From positions 1-5,171 of the forward strand of contig JAFGJF010000574.1 in assembly GCA_016929205.1 (NCBI GenBank): 5,171 nucleotides of DNA. Reading direction: 5' to 3'. Positions 1 to 5,171 of this stretch are shown here, piece after piece. The notes under the pieces are model-generated. The model had not been told where the DNA came from and ran no database searches. It worked only from the letters and a program-made list of their open reading frames with translations. Numbering within the stretch: the first letter of the stretch is position 1; the number at the start of each line of letters is the position of its first letter. The DNA is from Anaerolineae bacterium. GTDB lineage: Bacteria > Chloroflexota > Anaerolineae > JAFGEY01. The position numbers and the translations under genes are program-made.

Positions 1-837
1 CAGATCATGCAGCCCGGGCCAAACTGGAAACTACCTTTTGTCGACCGGGTGATCGTCTATCGCACGCAAGAGATGCTGTATGTGACCGAAGATCAACCCG
101 GGCCAGCGGATCGAAAAACGGGTACATATGAGGACTATCCCTCCGACACGACCACGGCTGACGGTCAGCAGATCCAGGTCAAGTATTCGGTGCGCTTTCG
201 CATCGATCCGACCAAAATCACCCAGATCGCCAACGAGATTGGCAACGAGGAAGCGGTCGTCGAAAAAGTGGTCGTATTCCATACCCGCATCTTGGCGCGC
301 AACGTGCCCAAAGAGTATGCGGCGCTGGATCTTTACACCGGCAATATCTTGCAGGTGCAGCAAGCATTTGAGGACGAGCTCCGCCCGCTCTTTTCCAGTA
401 AAGGCTTGATCCTGGAAGCATTTGGCCTGCGCAAGATCGACTTCCGGGATGACTATGTGCAGGCCATCGAGCAGAAACAGATCGAGGCCGAGAACGTGAC
501 CACCGAAAAGAACCGCGCCGAGCAGGCCAAGTGGAAGGCACAAAACGCGATCGAACAGGCCAAGGGAGAGGCAGAAGCGACGATTGAAAACGCGCGCGGC
601 GAGGCGGAAAAGATCAAACTGCTCGCCGCTGGCAACGCCGAACGAATCAAGCTGCTCGCCGCGGCAGAAGCAGAATCGATCAAACTCAAAGGTGAAATCC
701 TGGAAAAATATCCGCAAGTCATCCAGCTCGAGTTCGTTGGCGCGCTCAAAGATCCCGACAGCAACGTGACCTGGGGCATTATGCCGCAAAACAACGTGCT
801 GCCCTTTTTGAATGTCGGGCCAGAAGGCGTCCAATAA
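1..837 (+). CDS. SPFH/Band 7 (prohibitin-like) membrane scaffold protein, 5'-truncated by window edge
   Basis: The reading frame is open from base 1 to TAA at 835-837. The ATG at 7 is probably internal, because the N-terminal membrane anchor expected in this family is missing and family-like sequence starts at once (PGPNWKLPFVDRV). Numbering from that ATG, residues 5-150 form the SPFH domain, including the prohibitin-like stretch GLILEAFGLRKIDFRDDYV (133-151). Residues about 152-232 are a charged, Ala/Glu-rich coiled coil, and the tail VTWGIMPQNNVLPF resembles the prohibitin C-terminus. Family knowledge: SPFH proteins form large membrane-bound rings or cages that organise membrane patches and often modulate proteases such as FtsH. 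Here the next gene is an HtrA-type protease, which fits an envelope quality-control role (inference). Residues 178-232 are five consecutive 11-residue units, the third and fourth nearly identical (IKLLAA recurs 33 bp apart). A stomatin or HflC assignment is less likely, since no NfeD or HflK neighbour is visible. Confidence 0.88.
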   Translation, partial: QIMQPGPNWKLPFVDRVIVYRTQEMLYVTEDQPGPADRKTGTYEDYPSDTTTADGQQIQVKYSVRFRIDPTKITQIANEIGNEEAVVEKVVVFHTRILARNVPKEYAALDLYTGNILQVQQAFEDELRPLFSSKGLILEAFGLRKIDFRDDYVQAIEQKQIEAENVTTEKNRAEQAKWKAQNAIEQAKGEAEATIENARGEAEKIKLLAAGNAERIKLLAAAEAESIKLKGEILEKYPQVIQLEFVGALKDPDSNVTWGIMPQNNVLPFLNVGPEGVQ

Positions 838-860
838 CGCCAGACATTCTGAACTGTTAC

Positions 861-901
861 GGCCGCATCCGTGCTGCGTTCAAGGGGCCAAGGATGCGGC
901 C
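861..901. repeat. Perfect 10-bp inverted repeat (hairpin) between SPFH and protease genes
   Basis: GGCCGCATCC at 861-870 is exactly reverse-complementary to GGATGCGGCC at 892-901, leaving a 21-nt loop. It starts 23 nt after the SPFH stop and ends 11 nt before the Shine-Dalgarno of the protease gene. It is G+C-rich enough to act as a terminator, attenuator or mRNA-stability element. However, no T-run follows on the + strand, and the - strand side (GTAACAG) has none either, so a classical intrinsic terminator is not supported. The copy CGCCAGAC at 838-845 recurs at 903-910, flanking the hairpin. Its function is unknown. Confidence 0.6.
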
Positions 902-912
902 TCGCCAGACCT

Positions 913-925
913 AAGGAAGAACATG
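913..925 (+). promoter_or_regulatory. Ribosome binding site that fixes the protease start at 923
   Basis: AAGGAAG at 913-919 lies 3 nt upstream of ATG 923, in the protease frame. The frame is also open back to an ATG at 812, inside the SPFH gene. That start has no comparable SD, and it would put 37 extra polar residues in front of the signal peptide. A third in-frame ATG at 962 begins MPRRRTVALG and would also give a workable signal peptide, but it lacks an equally good SD. Confidence 0.6.
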
Positions 926-2149
926 AAAACATTTTCAACGGCTGAAAAGCCGAACCACAGCATGCCACGTCGACGAACGGTGGCGCTGGGCATTGTTTTA
1001 TCCGTTTTGATTTTGCTTGGATGCACGTGTGCGATCCCGACGATGCAGCCTGCCGCGCCAACCCAGGTGGCATCCACACCGGTTGTGATCATTGCCACGG
1101 CAACGCCGGGAAGCACTGCCCCCAATCCAGAGGCCCCATCCGGAATATCCGGGACGGGCGCGAGGACAGAGCAAGAACAAATTGTGATCGACATTTACAA
1201 GCGCGTTGCTCCAGCCGTGGTCTATATCGAGATGATTGACAGCGATTCGGAAGAGGGCGGCGGCAGCGGCGCGGGCATTGTGTACGACAAGGATGGGCAC
1301 ATCATCACCAATGCCCACGTCGTGGCTGGCGGCGAACAGATTTACGTCTATTTTTCCGACGATACCGTCGCCGAAGCCCAGGTATTGGGTGTCGACGCTG
1401 ACTCGGACCTGGCCGTGCTCAAGGTTGACGTAACACCGGACATCCTCTTTCCGGTTGAAATGGGCAGTTCGGCCAGACTTGAAGTGGGGCAGACCGCCAT
1501 CGCCATCGGCAACCCGTACGGCTATGAACGCACCCTCACCGTCGGTTACGTTAGCGCGTTGGGGCGCGTGTTGCGCCAGGAAAGCGGCTTTTCGATCGCC
1601 CACGTGATTCAAACCGACGCAGCGATCAATCCCGGCAACTCGGGCGGGCCGCTTCTCGACTCGAGTGGACGGGTGATCGGCGTCAACAGTTACTATCGCC
1701 CCTCCAACCCACTAGGAGGCTCAATCGGCATCGGCTTTGCCGTACCGGTGGACGAAGTCAAGCTGGTCGTGCCCGAACTGATCGCTCACGGGCGGTATCG
1801 CCATCCCTGGCTTGGGATCAGCGGTTTTGAGCTACGCCCTGAACTGGTCGATGCGCTCGATCTACCAGTTGAATATGGAGCCCTGGTCGCTTCCGTCGTT
1901 GAGGGTGGTCCATCAGAACGCGCCGGCATCCAGGGTGGAAATCGCACGGTCGAGATACCTGGATATCCCGAACCGATCCCTGCCGGAGGCGACATCGTTG
2001 TCAAAATTGATGACAGCCAGGTCAAAGGTATGGACGACATCATCACATATCTGCAAACCACCCGGGTAGGTCAGCAAGTCATCCTGACCGTTATCCGAGA
2101 CGGGCAAGAAAAAGCCATTGCTGTCGAGCTTGGTGAACGACCGCGCTAA
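923..2149 (+). CDS. HtrA/Deg-type trypsin-like serine protease with PDZ domain, predicted lipoprotein
   Basis: From ATG 923 the protein has 408 residues. An Arg-rich n-region (RRR, 16-18) and a hydrophobic segment (19-33) end in a lipobox, LLGC, with Cys34 as the predicted lipidated residue. A Pro/Thr/Ala-rich spacer (about 38-80) then leads to the protease domain. This points to a chymotrypsin-fold endoprotease tethered outside the cytoplasmic membrane that degrades misfolded or unfolded envelope proteins. The triad is visible: His132 in ITNAHVVAGG, Asp162 in DADSDLAVLKV and Ser240 in NPGNSGGPLLD, with the usual IAIGNPYG strand at 193-200. A single PDZ domain follows (about 295-405), starting HPWLGISG and carrying an insertion around residues 339-355. 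One PDZ matches DegS/bacterial HtrA rather than two-PDZ DegP. It follows the SPFH gene by 85 nt in the same direction, so co-transcription is possible. The family call is firm; the lipid anchor is a motif-based prediction. Confidence 0.93.
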   Translation: MKTFSTAEKPNHSMPRRRTVALGIVLSVLILLGCTCAIPTMQPAAPTQVASTPVVIIATATPGSTAPNPEAPSGISGTGARTEQEQIVIDIYKRVAPAVVYIEMIDSDSEEGGGSGAGIVYDKDGHIITNAHVVAGGEQIYVYFSDDTVAEAQVLGVDADSDLAVLKVDVTPDILFPVEMGSSARLEVGQTAIAIGNPYGYERTLTVGYVSALGRVLRQESGFSIAHVIQTDAAINPGNSGGPLLDSSGRVIGVNSYYRPSNPLGGSIGIGFAVPVDEVKLVVPELIAHGRYRHPWLGISGFELRPELVDALDLPVEYGALVASVVEGGPSERAGIQGGNRTVEIPGYPEPIPAGGDIVVKIDDSQVKGMDDIITYLQTTRVGQQVILTVIRDGQEKAIAVELGERPR

Positions 2150-2221
2150 TGGCAAGTTCTTTAAAAATCTATTTTCTAGACCGCAGCCAACTATTAGGCC
2201 GTCTTTTCTTAAAGAGGAGGT
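2150..2221 (+). promoter_or_regulatory. AT-rich leader with strong Shine-Dalgarno ahead of the eRF1-like gene
   Basis: This short gap is distinctly AT-rich at 2160-2180, unlike the coding DNA around it, and ends in AGAGGAGG at 2213-2220. It may hold a promoter, but I cannot pick out a convincing -35/-10 pair. The SD core AGGAGG is only 1 nt from ATG 2222 and 4 nt from the second in-frame ATG at 2225. The second ATG is therefore the better-spaced start and would remove only one Met. No T-tailed hairpin is seen after the protease stop, so read-through from upstream remains possible. Confidence 0.45.
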
Positions 2222-3346
2222 ATGATGTTCAGCAAACAGGAACTACGTGAGCTCGCTGCATACAAAAGCGAAACATCTCCCGTGTTGAGTGTGTATCTCA
2301 ACGTCGACCCCACACAGGTCAGTACAGAACAATATCGCCTGGCACTTAAAGGTATGTTGAAATCCGCTGCCGAAAAAGCAGCGCGCCAGGATGTAGAGCA
2401 GGTCGAAACGTACGTTGAACTAGAATACGACAGACAAAGTAAAGGACTGATCATCTTTAGCTGTGCAGAACAAGACTTTTTGGCGGTTTATCCATTGGCC
2501 GTTCCCGTCACCGATGAGGTCTATGTTTCACCACGGCCTTATATCAAACAAATGGCCGACATCCTGGATGCCTACGACCGCTATGGTGTGGTCATGGTCG
2601 ATCGCGAGGGAGGCCGGTTGTATCTCTTTTACCTCGGGGCGCTGCAAGACGTGACCGGTACATTTGGCGAAGAATTGCGAGCTTTTATTCACGACGCCGC
2701 CGGAAGAGGCGGCCGTTCCGGGAGCGGAGCGAAAGGAGATTGGACGGCCAACCTGCGGAACCGGATCGACCAGGTTGCCAATCGAAACCTGCGCGAGGTC
2801 GTCAGTTTGACACAAGAATTTTACAAAACTGGCCAGTGTGAACGAATCATCCTGGCCGGCACCGACGAAAACCGCGCCCGGTTTATGGGACTTTTGCCCA
2901 AAAACCTGCAAAGCAAGGTTGTCGGTGGATTTTCGATCGATATGTCGGCATCCGTATTGACCGTGCTCGAGCAATCCCTGCAAGTGATGCATCAATCGGT
3001 GGCCGAGCGCAAGAGTGCACTGGTGGATGGGATCATTACAGCAGCACACAAGGGAAGCGGTTCGACTGGCCTTGCTGACACGCTGATGGCGATACAGCAA
3101 CAGCGCGTGCAAACCCTGGCCATTAGCGAAGGGTTCAGCGCTCCCGGCTATATTTGTGACCAATGCGGCTACATCTCGGCCGATCAAGTGAATCAATGTC
3201 CCGCTTGTGGCGGCGACGCAAGGGAAATAGAGGACGTTGTCGATAACCTCGTGCACAATGCCATATTGAACGACATTGAAATCGCGTTTGTTCAAGATAA
3301 AGCCCTGGAAGAAGTGGGGGCCATCGGCGCACTGTGGCGTTTTTAG
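2222..3346 (+). CDS. Archaeo-eukaryotic release factor (eRF1/aRF1)-like protein, baeRF family-10 type, GGQ replaced by GGR
   Basis: The protein has 374 residues (373 if the ATG at 2225 is used). The alignment to eRF1 was made by eye. YGVVMVDREGGRLYLFYLG (121-139) matches the start of the eRF1 middle domain. GRGGRSG (161-167) sits where eRF1 has GRGGQS. An amphipathic helical run and then RIILAGTDENR (208-218) follow, as in eRF1. LQSKVVGGFSID (229-240) matches the LQSKVLKLVDIS region. The C-terminal domain has a four-Cys zinc ribbon (Cys312, 315, 326, 329), as in archaeal aRF1, and ends AIGALWRF like eRF1 GIGGILRY. The N-terminal 115 residues show no NIKS or YxCxxxF stop-codon motifs. Family knowledge: such bacterial homologues are proposed to act on stalled or empty ribosomes rather than in normal termination. 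Here the catalytic Gln is Arg165 (codon CGT), so peptidyl-tRNA hydrolysis by this motif is doubtful. tgt starts 13 nt downstream. The superfamily call is strong; the subfamily number is from memory. Confidence 0.85.
   Translation: MMFSKQELRELAAYKSETSPVLSVYLNVDPTQVSTEQYRLALKGMLKSAAEKAARQDVEQVETYVELEYDRQSKGLIIFSCAEQDFLAVYPLAVPVTDEVYVSPRPYIKQMADILDAYDRYGVVMVDREGGRLYLFYLGALQDVTGTFGEELRAFIHDAAGRGGRSGSGAKGDWTANLRNRIDQVANRNLREVVSLTQEFYKTGQCERIILAGTDENRARFMGLLPKNLQSKVVGGFSIDMSASVLTVLEQSLQVMHQSVAERKSALVDGIITAAHKGSGSTGLADTLMAIQQQRVQTLAISEGFSAPGYICDQCGYISADQVNQCPACGGDAREIEDVVDNLVHNAILNDIEIAFVQDKALEEVGAIGALWRF
3155..3208 (+). other. Zinc-ribbon segment inside the eRF1-like protein
   Basis: Two CxxC knuckles (CDQC, 312-315, and CPAC, 326-329) are separated by ten residues, in the C-terminal domain just after the Leu/Ile-rich strand ending LAISEG. 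Archaeal aRF1 carries a comparable four-Cys mini-domain at this point, whereas human eRF1 has a metal-free version. This supports an archaeal-like rather than recently eukaryote-derived architecture. Confidence 0.75.
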
Positions 3347-3359
3347 AAAAATCCAAGAT

Positions 3360-4535
3360 TTGTTCACCTATACTCTAGTCAGCCAAGATCCACACAGCCG
3401 TGCGCGGGCGGGCGTTTTTTCCACCCCGCACGGCGATATACCGATGCCCGTCTTTGCCCCGGTAGGCACGCAAGCGACAGTTAAAACGGTCACGCCAGAA
3501 GAACTAGAGCATGCCGGCGCATCGATCATCCTCGGCAACACCTTTCACCTCTATCTGCGCCCTGGCGCGGATCTTGTCGAACGGATGGGGGGATTGCACA
3601 CGTTTATGAACTGGCCTCACCCCATCCTCACCGATAGCGGTGGATTCCAGGTATTCAGCTTGCAAGATTTACGCGAGATCGACGAGGATGGAGTCACCTT
3701 TCGTTCCTACCTCGACGGTTCGACTCACCGCTTTACACCGGAAACAGCCATTGTCATCCAGGAACAGTTGGGGGCCGACATAGTCATGTGTTTTGACGAA
3801 TGCGCGCCCCCCCACGATCGTGTCTATAACGAGCAAGCGATGGCGCGCACCCATCGTTGGGCCGAACGGTGCCGGGCGGCGCAAACCCGCGCGGATCAGG
3901 CGCTGTTCGGCATCGTCCAGGGGGGCATTTTTCCGGATCTGCGCGCCAAAAGCGCCAGATTTCTCACCCAACTGGATTTTCCCGGTTATGCGATTGGCGG
4001 GCTGAGCGTGGGTGAACGCAAAGAAGACATGCTGGCCATGATCGACGTGGTCACGTCCCTGCTGCCGGAAGACAAACCACGCTATCTGATGGGCGTCGGA
4101 TCGCCTGAGGATCTGTTTGAAGGCGTAAGCCGGGGCATCGATCTGTTTGACTGTGTTTTACCAACTCGTACAGCGCGCAACGGCGGGTTGTTCACGCGCC
4201 AGGGACGGATCAACCTGCGCGCTGCCAGATATGCCGAAGATCCGGGCCCTATTGAAGAGGGATGCGACTGCTATACCTGCCGGCGTTTCTCACGCGCTTA
4301 TCTGCGACACCTGCTCAAAGTCAAAGAGATGCTGGGACTGCGCCTGGCGACGATCCACAATCTACGTTTCATCTTGAGGCTGATGGGCGAGATCCGGCAG
4401 TCGATCCTGGACGGGACGTTTTGTGCGTTCAAAGAGCGTTTTCTGCAGGCATACCGCATTGTGCCACACCAAATACGCGAAGAGCAGCAACGAAACCGGA
4501 TCGCCAGGCAGGTCGATAAGGGATTATCGACATAG
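3360..4535 (+). CDS. tgt: tRNA-guanine(34) transglycosylase (queuine/preQ1 tRNA-ribosyltransferase)
   Basis: Tgt swaps guanine-34 of GUN anticodons (Asp, Asn, His, Tyr tRNAs) for preQ1, leading to queuosine. From TTG 3360 the protein has 391 residues, close to the usual length. Seen by motif: TDSGGFQVFSL with Asp92; CFDECAPP with Asp146; GIVQGG (184-189); GGLSVGE (213-219); FDCVLPTRTARNG with the nucleophile Asp264; and the zinc site CxCxxC at 302/304/307 with His333 after 25 residues. Val217 in GGLSVGE is the bacterial residue linked to preQ1 rather than queuine use (Gly in eukaryotes), so preQ1 is the likely substrate (inference). The frame is open back to another TTG at 3276, inside the preceding gene, but homology begins only at about FTYTLVSQDPHSRARAG, so TTG 3360 is preferred. 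No strong SD precedes it, and it lies 13 nt after the eRF1-like stop, which suggests translational coupling. Other queuosine genes are not in view. Confidence 0.96.
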   Translation: MFTYTLVSQDPHSRARAGVFSTPHGDIPMPVFAPVGTQATVKTVTPEELEHAGASIILGNTFHLYLRPGADLVERMGGLHTFMNWPHPILTDSGGFQVFSLQDLREIDEDGVTFRSYLDGSTHRFTPETAIVIQEQLGADIVMCFDECAPPHDRVYNEQAMARTHRWAERCRAAQTRADQALFGIVQGGIFPDLRAKSARFLTQLDFPGYAIGGLSVGERKEDMLAMIDVVTSLLPEDKPRYLMGVGSPEDLFEGVSRGIDLFDCVLPTRTARNGGLFTRQGRINLRAARYAEDPGPIEEGCDCYTCRRFSRAYLRHLLKVKEMLGLRLATIHNLRFILRLMGEIRQSILDGTFCAFKERFLQAYRIVPHQIREEQQRNRIARQVDKGLST

Positions 4536-4540
4536 ATCCA

Positions 4541-4714
4541 CCCCCCCCCTAGTCCCCCCTGGAGGGGGGAAAAGGCAAAGCATCTGCTGTCCGGATTCTC
4601 TGCCTCCCCCTTGATCCCCCTCCAGGGGAGGAAAAGGAAAGGCACCTGCTGTCCGGGTTCTCTGATGCCCCCTTGGTTCCCCTCCAGGGAGGAAAAGGAT
4701 TACACTGTCCAGGA
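4541..4714. repeat. Tandem C/G-rich repeat array, three units with 62/61-bp period
   Basis: The units begin at 4541, 4603 and 4665. Units 1 and 2 are each 62 bp and match at 48 of 62 positions by hand count. Both contain a C-rich arm, a G-rich arm, then GGAAAAGG or GGGAAAAGG, and end CTGCTGTCCGG(A/G)TTCTCTG. The third copy has a 1-bp shorter period, keeps CCCCCTTGG, CCCCTCCAGGGAGG and AAAAGG, then fades out near CTGTCC at 4705-4710. Each unit has C-rich and G-rich arms in opposite orientation; unit 1 holds CCCCCCT/AGGGGGG (4554-4569) around GG. The array fills the gap between the converging tgt and deaminase genes. It resembles dispersed intergenic palindromic repeats (REP/MITE-like) seen in many bacterial genomes. 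No ORF of its own is credible. Confidence 0.85.
4554..4631. terminator. Possible bidirectional transcription stop formed by repeat hairpins
   Basis: Unit 1 can fold CCCCCCT (4554-4560) onto AGGGGGG (4563-4569), allowing for an opened loop. Unit 2 can fold CCTCCCC (4603-4609) onto GGGGAGG (4625-4631) with a 15-nt loop. The position between two converging genes favours a shared terminator. Against it, each hairpin is followed on the + strand by an A-run and not a T-run, and none is followed by a T-run on the - strand. This is inference from position and folding only. Confidence 0.25.
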
Positions 4715-5171
4715 CGGATCTGAACAAAACGCCTTTTCCCATTGCCGCTTGTCCTCGGGTGAAAGCCAGGATGACTCGATGCCCTGCAGGATCAAGGTTC
4801 GTATCTCATCTTGCGAAAAGCCCAGCTCACTTTGCAAAAGGGCGTATTCCTGGGCCAACGAATTGCCAAACATCTTGGGATCGTCGGTGTTGACGGTGAC
4901 GACGATGCCCCGCTCAAAGTAGCGGCGGATCGGGTGTGCGTCGATCGAAGCGACGACGCCGGTACGCACGTTGGAAAGGGGACACATCTCGAGCGGAATC
5001 CGCTGCTCGGCCAGGTAATCGAGCAGGTTTTCGTCTTCGTAGGCACGCGTGCCGTGGCCGATGCGATCCACCTTGAGGCTGCGGATTGCTCCCCAGATGC
5101 TCTCTGCTCCGGCTGCCTCACCGGCGTGCGCACTGGTTCGAAATCCCCAATCGCGTGCCTGCTCGTAAACC
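4700..5171 (-). CDS. add: Adenosine deaminase, C-terminal 156 residues (N-terminal part beyond window)
   Basis: The frame on the - strand is open from 5170 to the stop TAA (complement of 4700-4702). It starts mid-gene; the GTG at 5071 is internal, since clear family sequence lies upstream of it. The enzyme is a zinc-dependent hydrolase converting adenosine or deoxyadenosine to inosine and ammonia in purine salvage. Visible motifs, numbered from the first full codon: SAHAGEAAG, with metal ligand His15 and catalytic Glu18; RIGHGT, with His39; CPLSNVRTG (63-71); and TDDP, with Asp96 (metal ligand) and Asp97. HAGEAAGAESIWGAIR closely follows the E. coli Add pattern and differs from the HAGEEGP type of adenine deaminases. 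The N-terminal HxH metal motif must lie outside the window. The last four residues (SWTV) and the stop fall in DNA resembling the third intergenic repeat unit, so this C-terminus may have been reshaped by the repeat. The gene converges on tgt. Confidence 0.93.
   Translation of the reverse strand, partial: VYEQARDWGFRTSAHAGEAAGAESIWGAIRSLKVDRIGHGTRAYEDENLLDYLAEQRIPLEMCPLSNVRTGVVASIDAHPIRRYFERGIVVTVNTDDPKMFGNSLAQEYALLQSELGFSQDEIRTLILQGIESSWLSPEDKRQWEKAFCSDPSWTV

Noticed and set aside
31..834. Long open frame on the - strand opposite the SPFH gene
   Set aside because: It is an antisense shadow of a gene with clear family motifs. Its translation is Cys/Phe/Leu-rich with no recognisable domain.
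812..922. Upstream ATG for the protease, overlapping the SPFH gene
   Set aside because: It would add 37 polar residues ahead of a good signal peptide and has no SD. The ATG at 923 has AAGGAAG just upstream.
2150..2212. Sigma-70-type promoter in the AT-rich gap
   Set aside because: TATTTT and TATTAG can be read as -10-like boxes, but no -35 box at suitable spacing is convincing, so no promoter is called.
3276..3359. Upstream TTG start for tgt inside the eRF1-like gene
   Set aside because: The extra 28 residues do not resemble Tgt N-termini and are read from the eRF1-like C-terminus in another frame.
2528..3367. Long open frame on the - strand opposite the eRF1-like gene
   Set aside because: It is a shadow of a well-supported + strand gene whose zinc ribbon and eRF1-like motifs are in the forward frame. 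The antisense product has no recognisable motif.
4541..4714. CRISPR array
   Set aside because: The whole 62-bp unit is similar from copy to copy, with no unique spacers between short conserved repeats, and no cas gene is in view.
4524..4742. Small proteins encoded by the intergenic repeat (Pro/Gly-rich frames on both strands)
   Set aside because: The PPLEG/GGG-like peptides follow directly from C- and G-runs of the repeat. There is no SD or homology to support translation.
4700..5071. GTG at 5071 as a true start of a short protein
   Set aside because: The same frame continues upstream with the conserved HAGEAAG motif of adenosine deaminase, so this is the interior of a longer gene.

Overview
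The window looks like a chromosomal segment from a bacterium, most likely of the phylum Chloroflexota (Anaerolineae/Caldilineae-like). That placement is inferred from three things: an eRF1-like 'baeRF' protein, a secreted lipoprotein with a Pro/Thr/Ala-rich tether, and short CCCCCT/AGGGGG genomic repeats. No rRNA or other marker gene is present to prove it. Coding density is high. There are no tRNAs, phage genes, transposases or CRISPR arrays.

Layout on the + strand: (1) the 3' part of a prohibitin-like SPFH/Band 7 gene (1-837); (2) an 85-nt gap holding a perfect 10-bp inverted repeat; (3) an HtrA/Deg-type serine protease with a lipoprotein signal and a C-terminal PDZ domain (923-2149); (4) a 72-nt AT-rich leader ending in a strong Shine-Dalgarno; (5) a full-length archaeo-eukaryotic-type release factor homologue, probably of the baeRF family-10 type (2222-3346), in which the peptidyl-tRNA hydrolysis tripeptide GGQ reads GGR; (6) after 13 nt, queuine/preQ1 tRNA-ribosyltransferase tgt with a probable TTG start (3360-4535). 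Convergent to these, on the - strand, is the 3' portion of adenosine deaminase (4700-5171). The two converging genes are separated by a tandem array of three C/G-rich repeat units with a period of 62 then 61 bp. Its last copy runs into the end of the deaminase gene.

Functionally the window splits into an envelope protein-quality pair (SPFH scaffold plus anchored HtrA protease), a translation pair (eRF1-like factor plus anticodon-modifying Tgt) and a purine-salvage enzyme. Any joint working of these pairs is inference from spacing and orientation. The points most worth following are the GGQ-to-GGR change in the release-factor homologue, its tight linkage to tgt, and the repeat array that overlaps the end of the deaminase gene.
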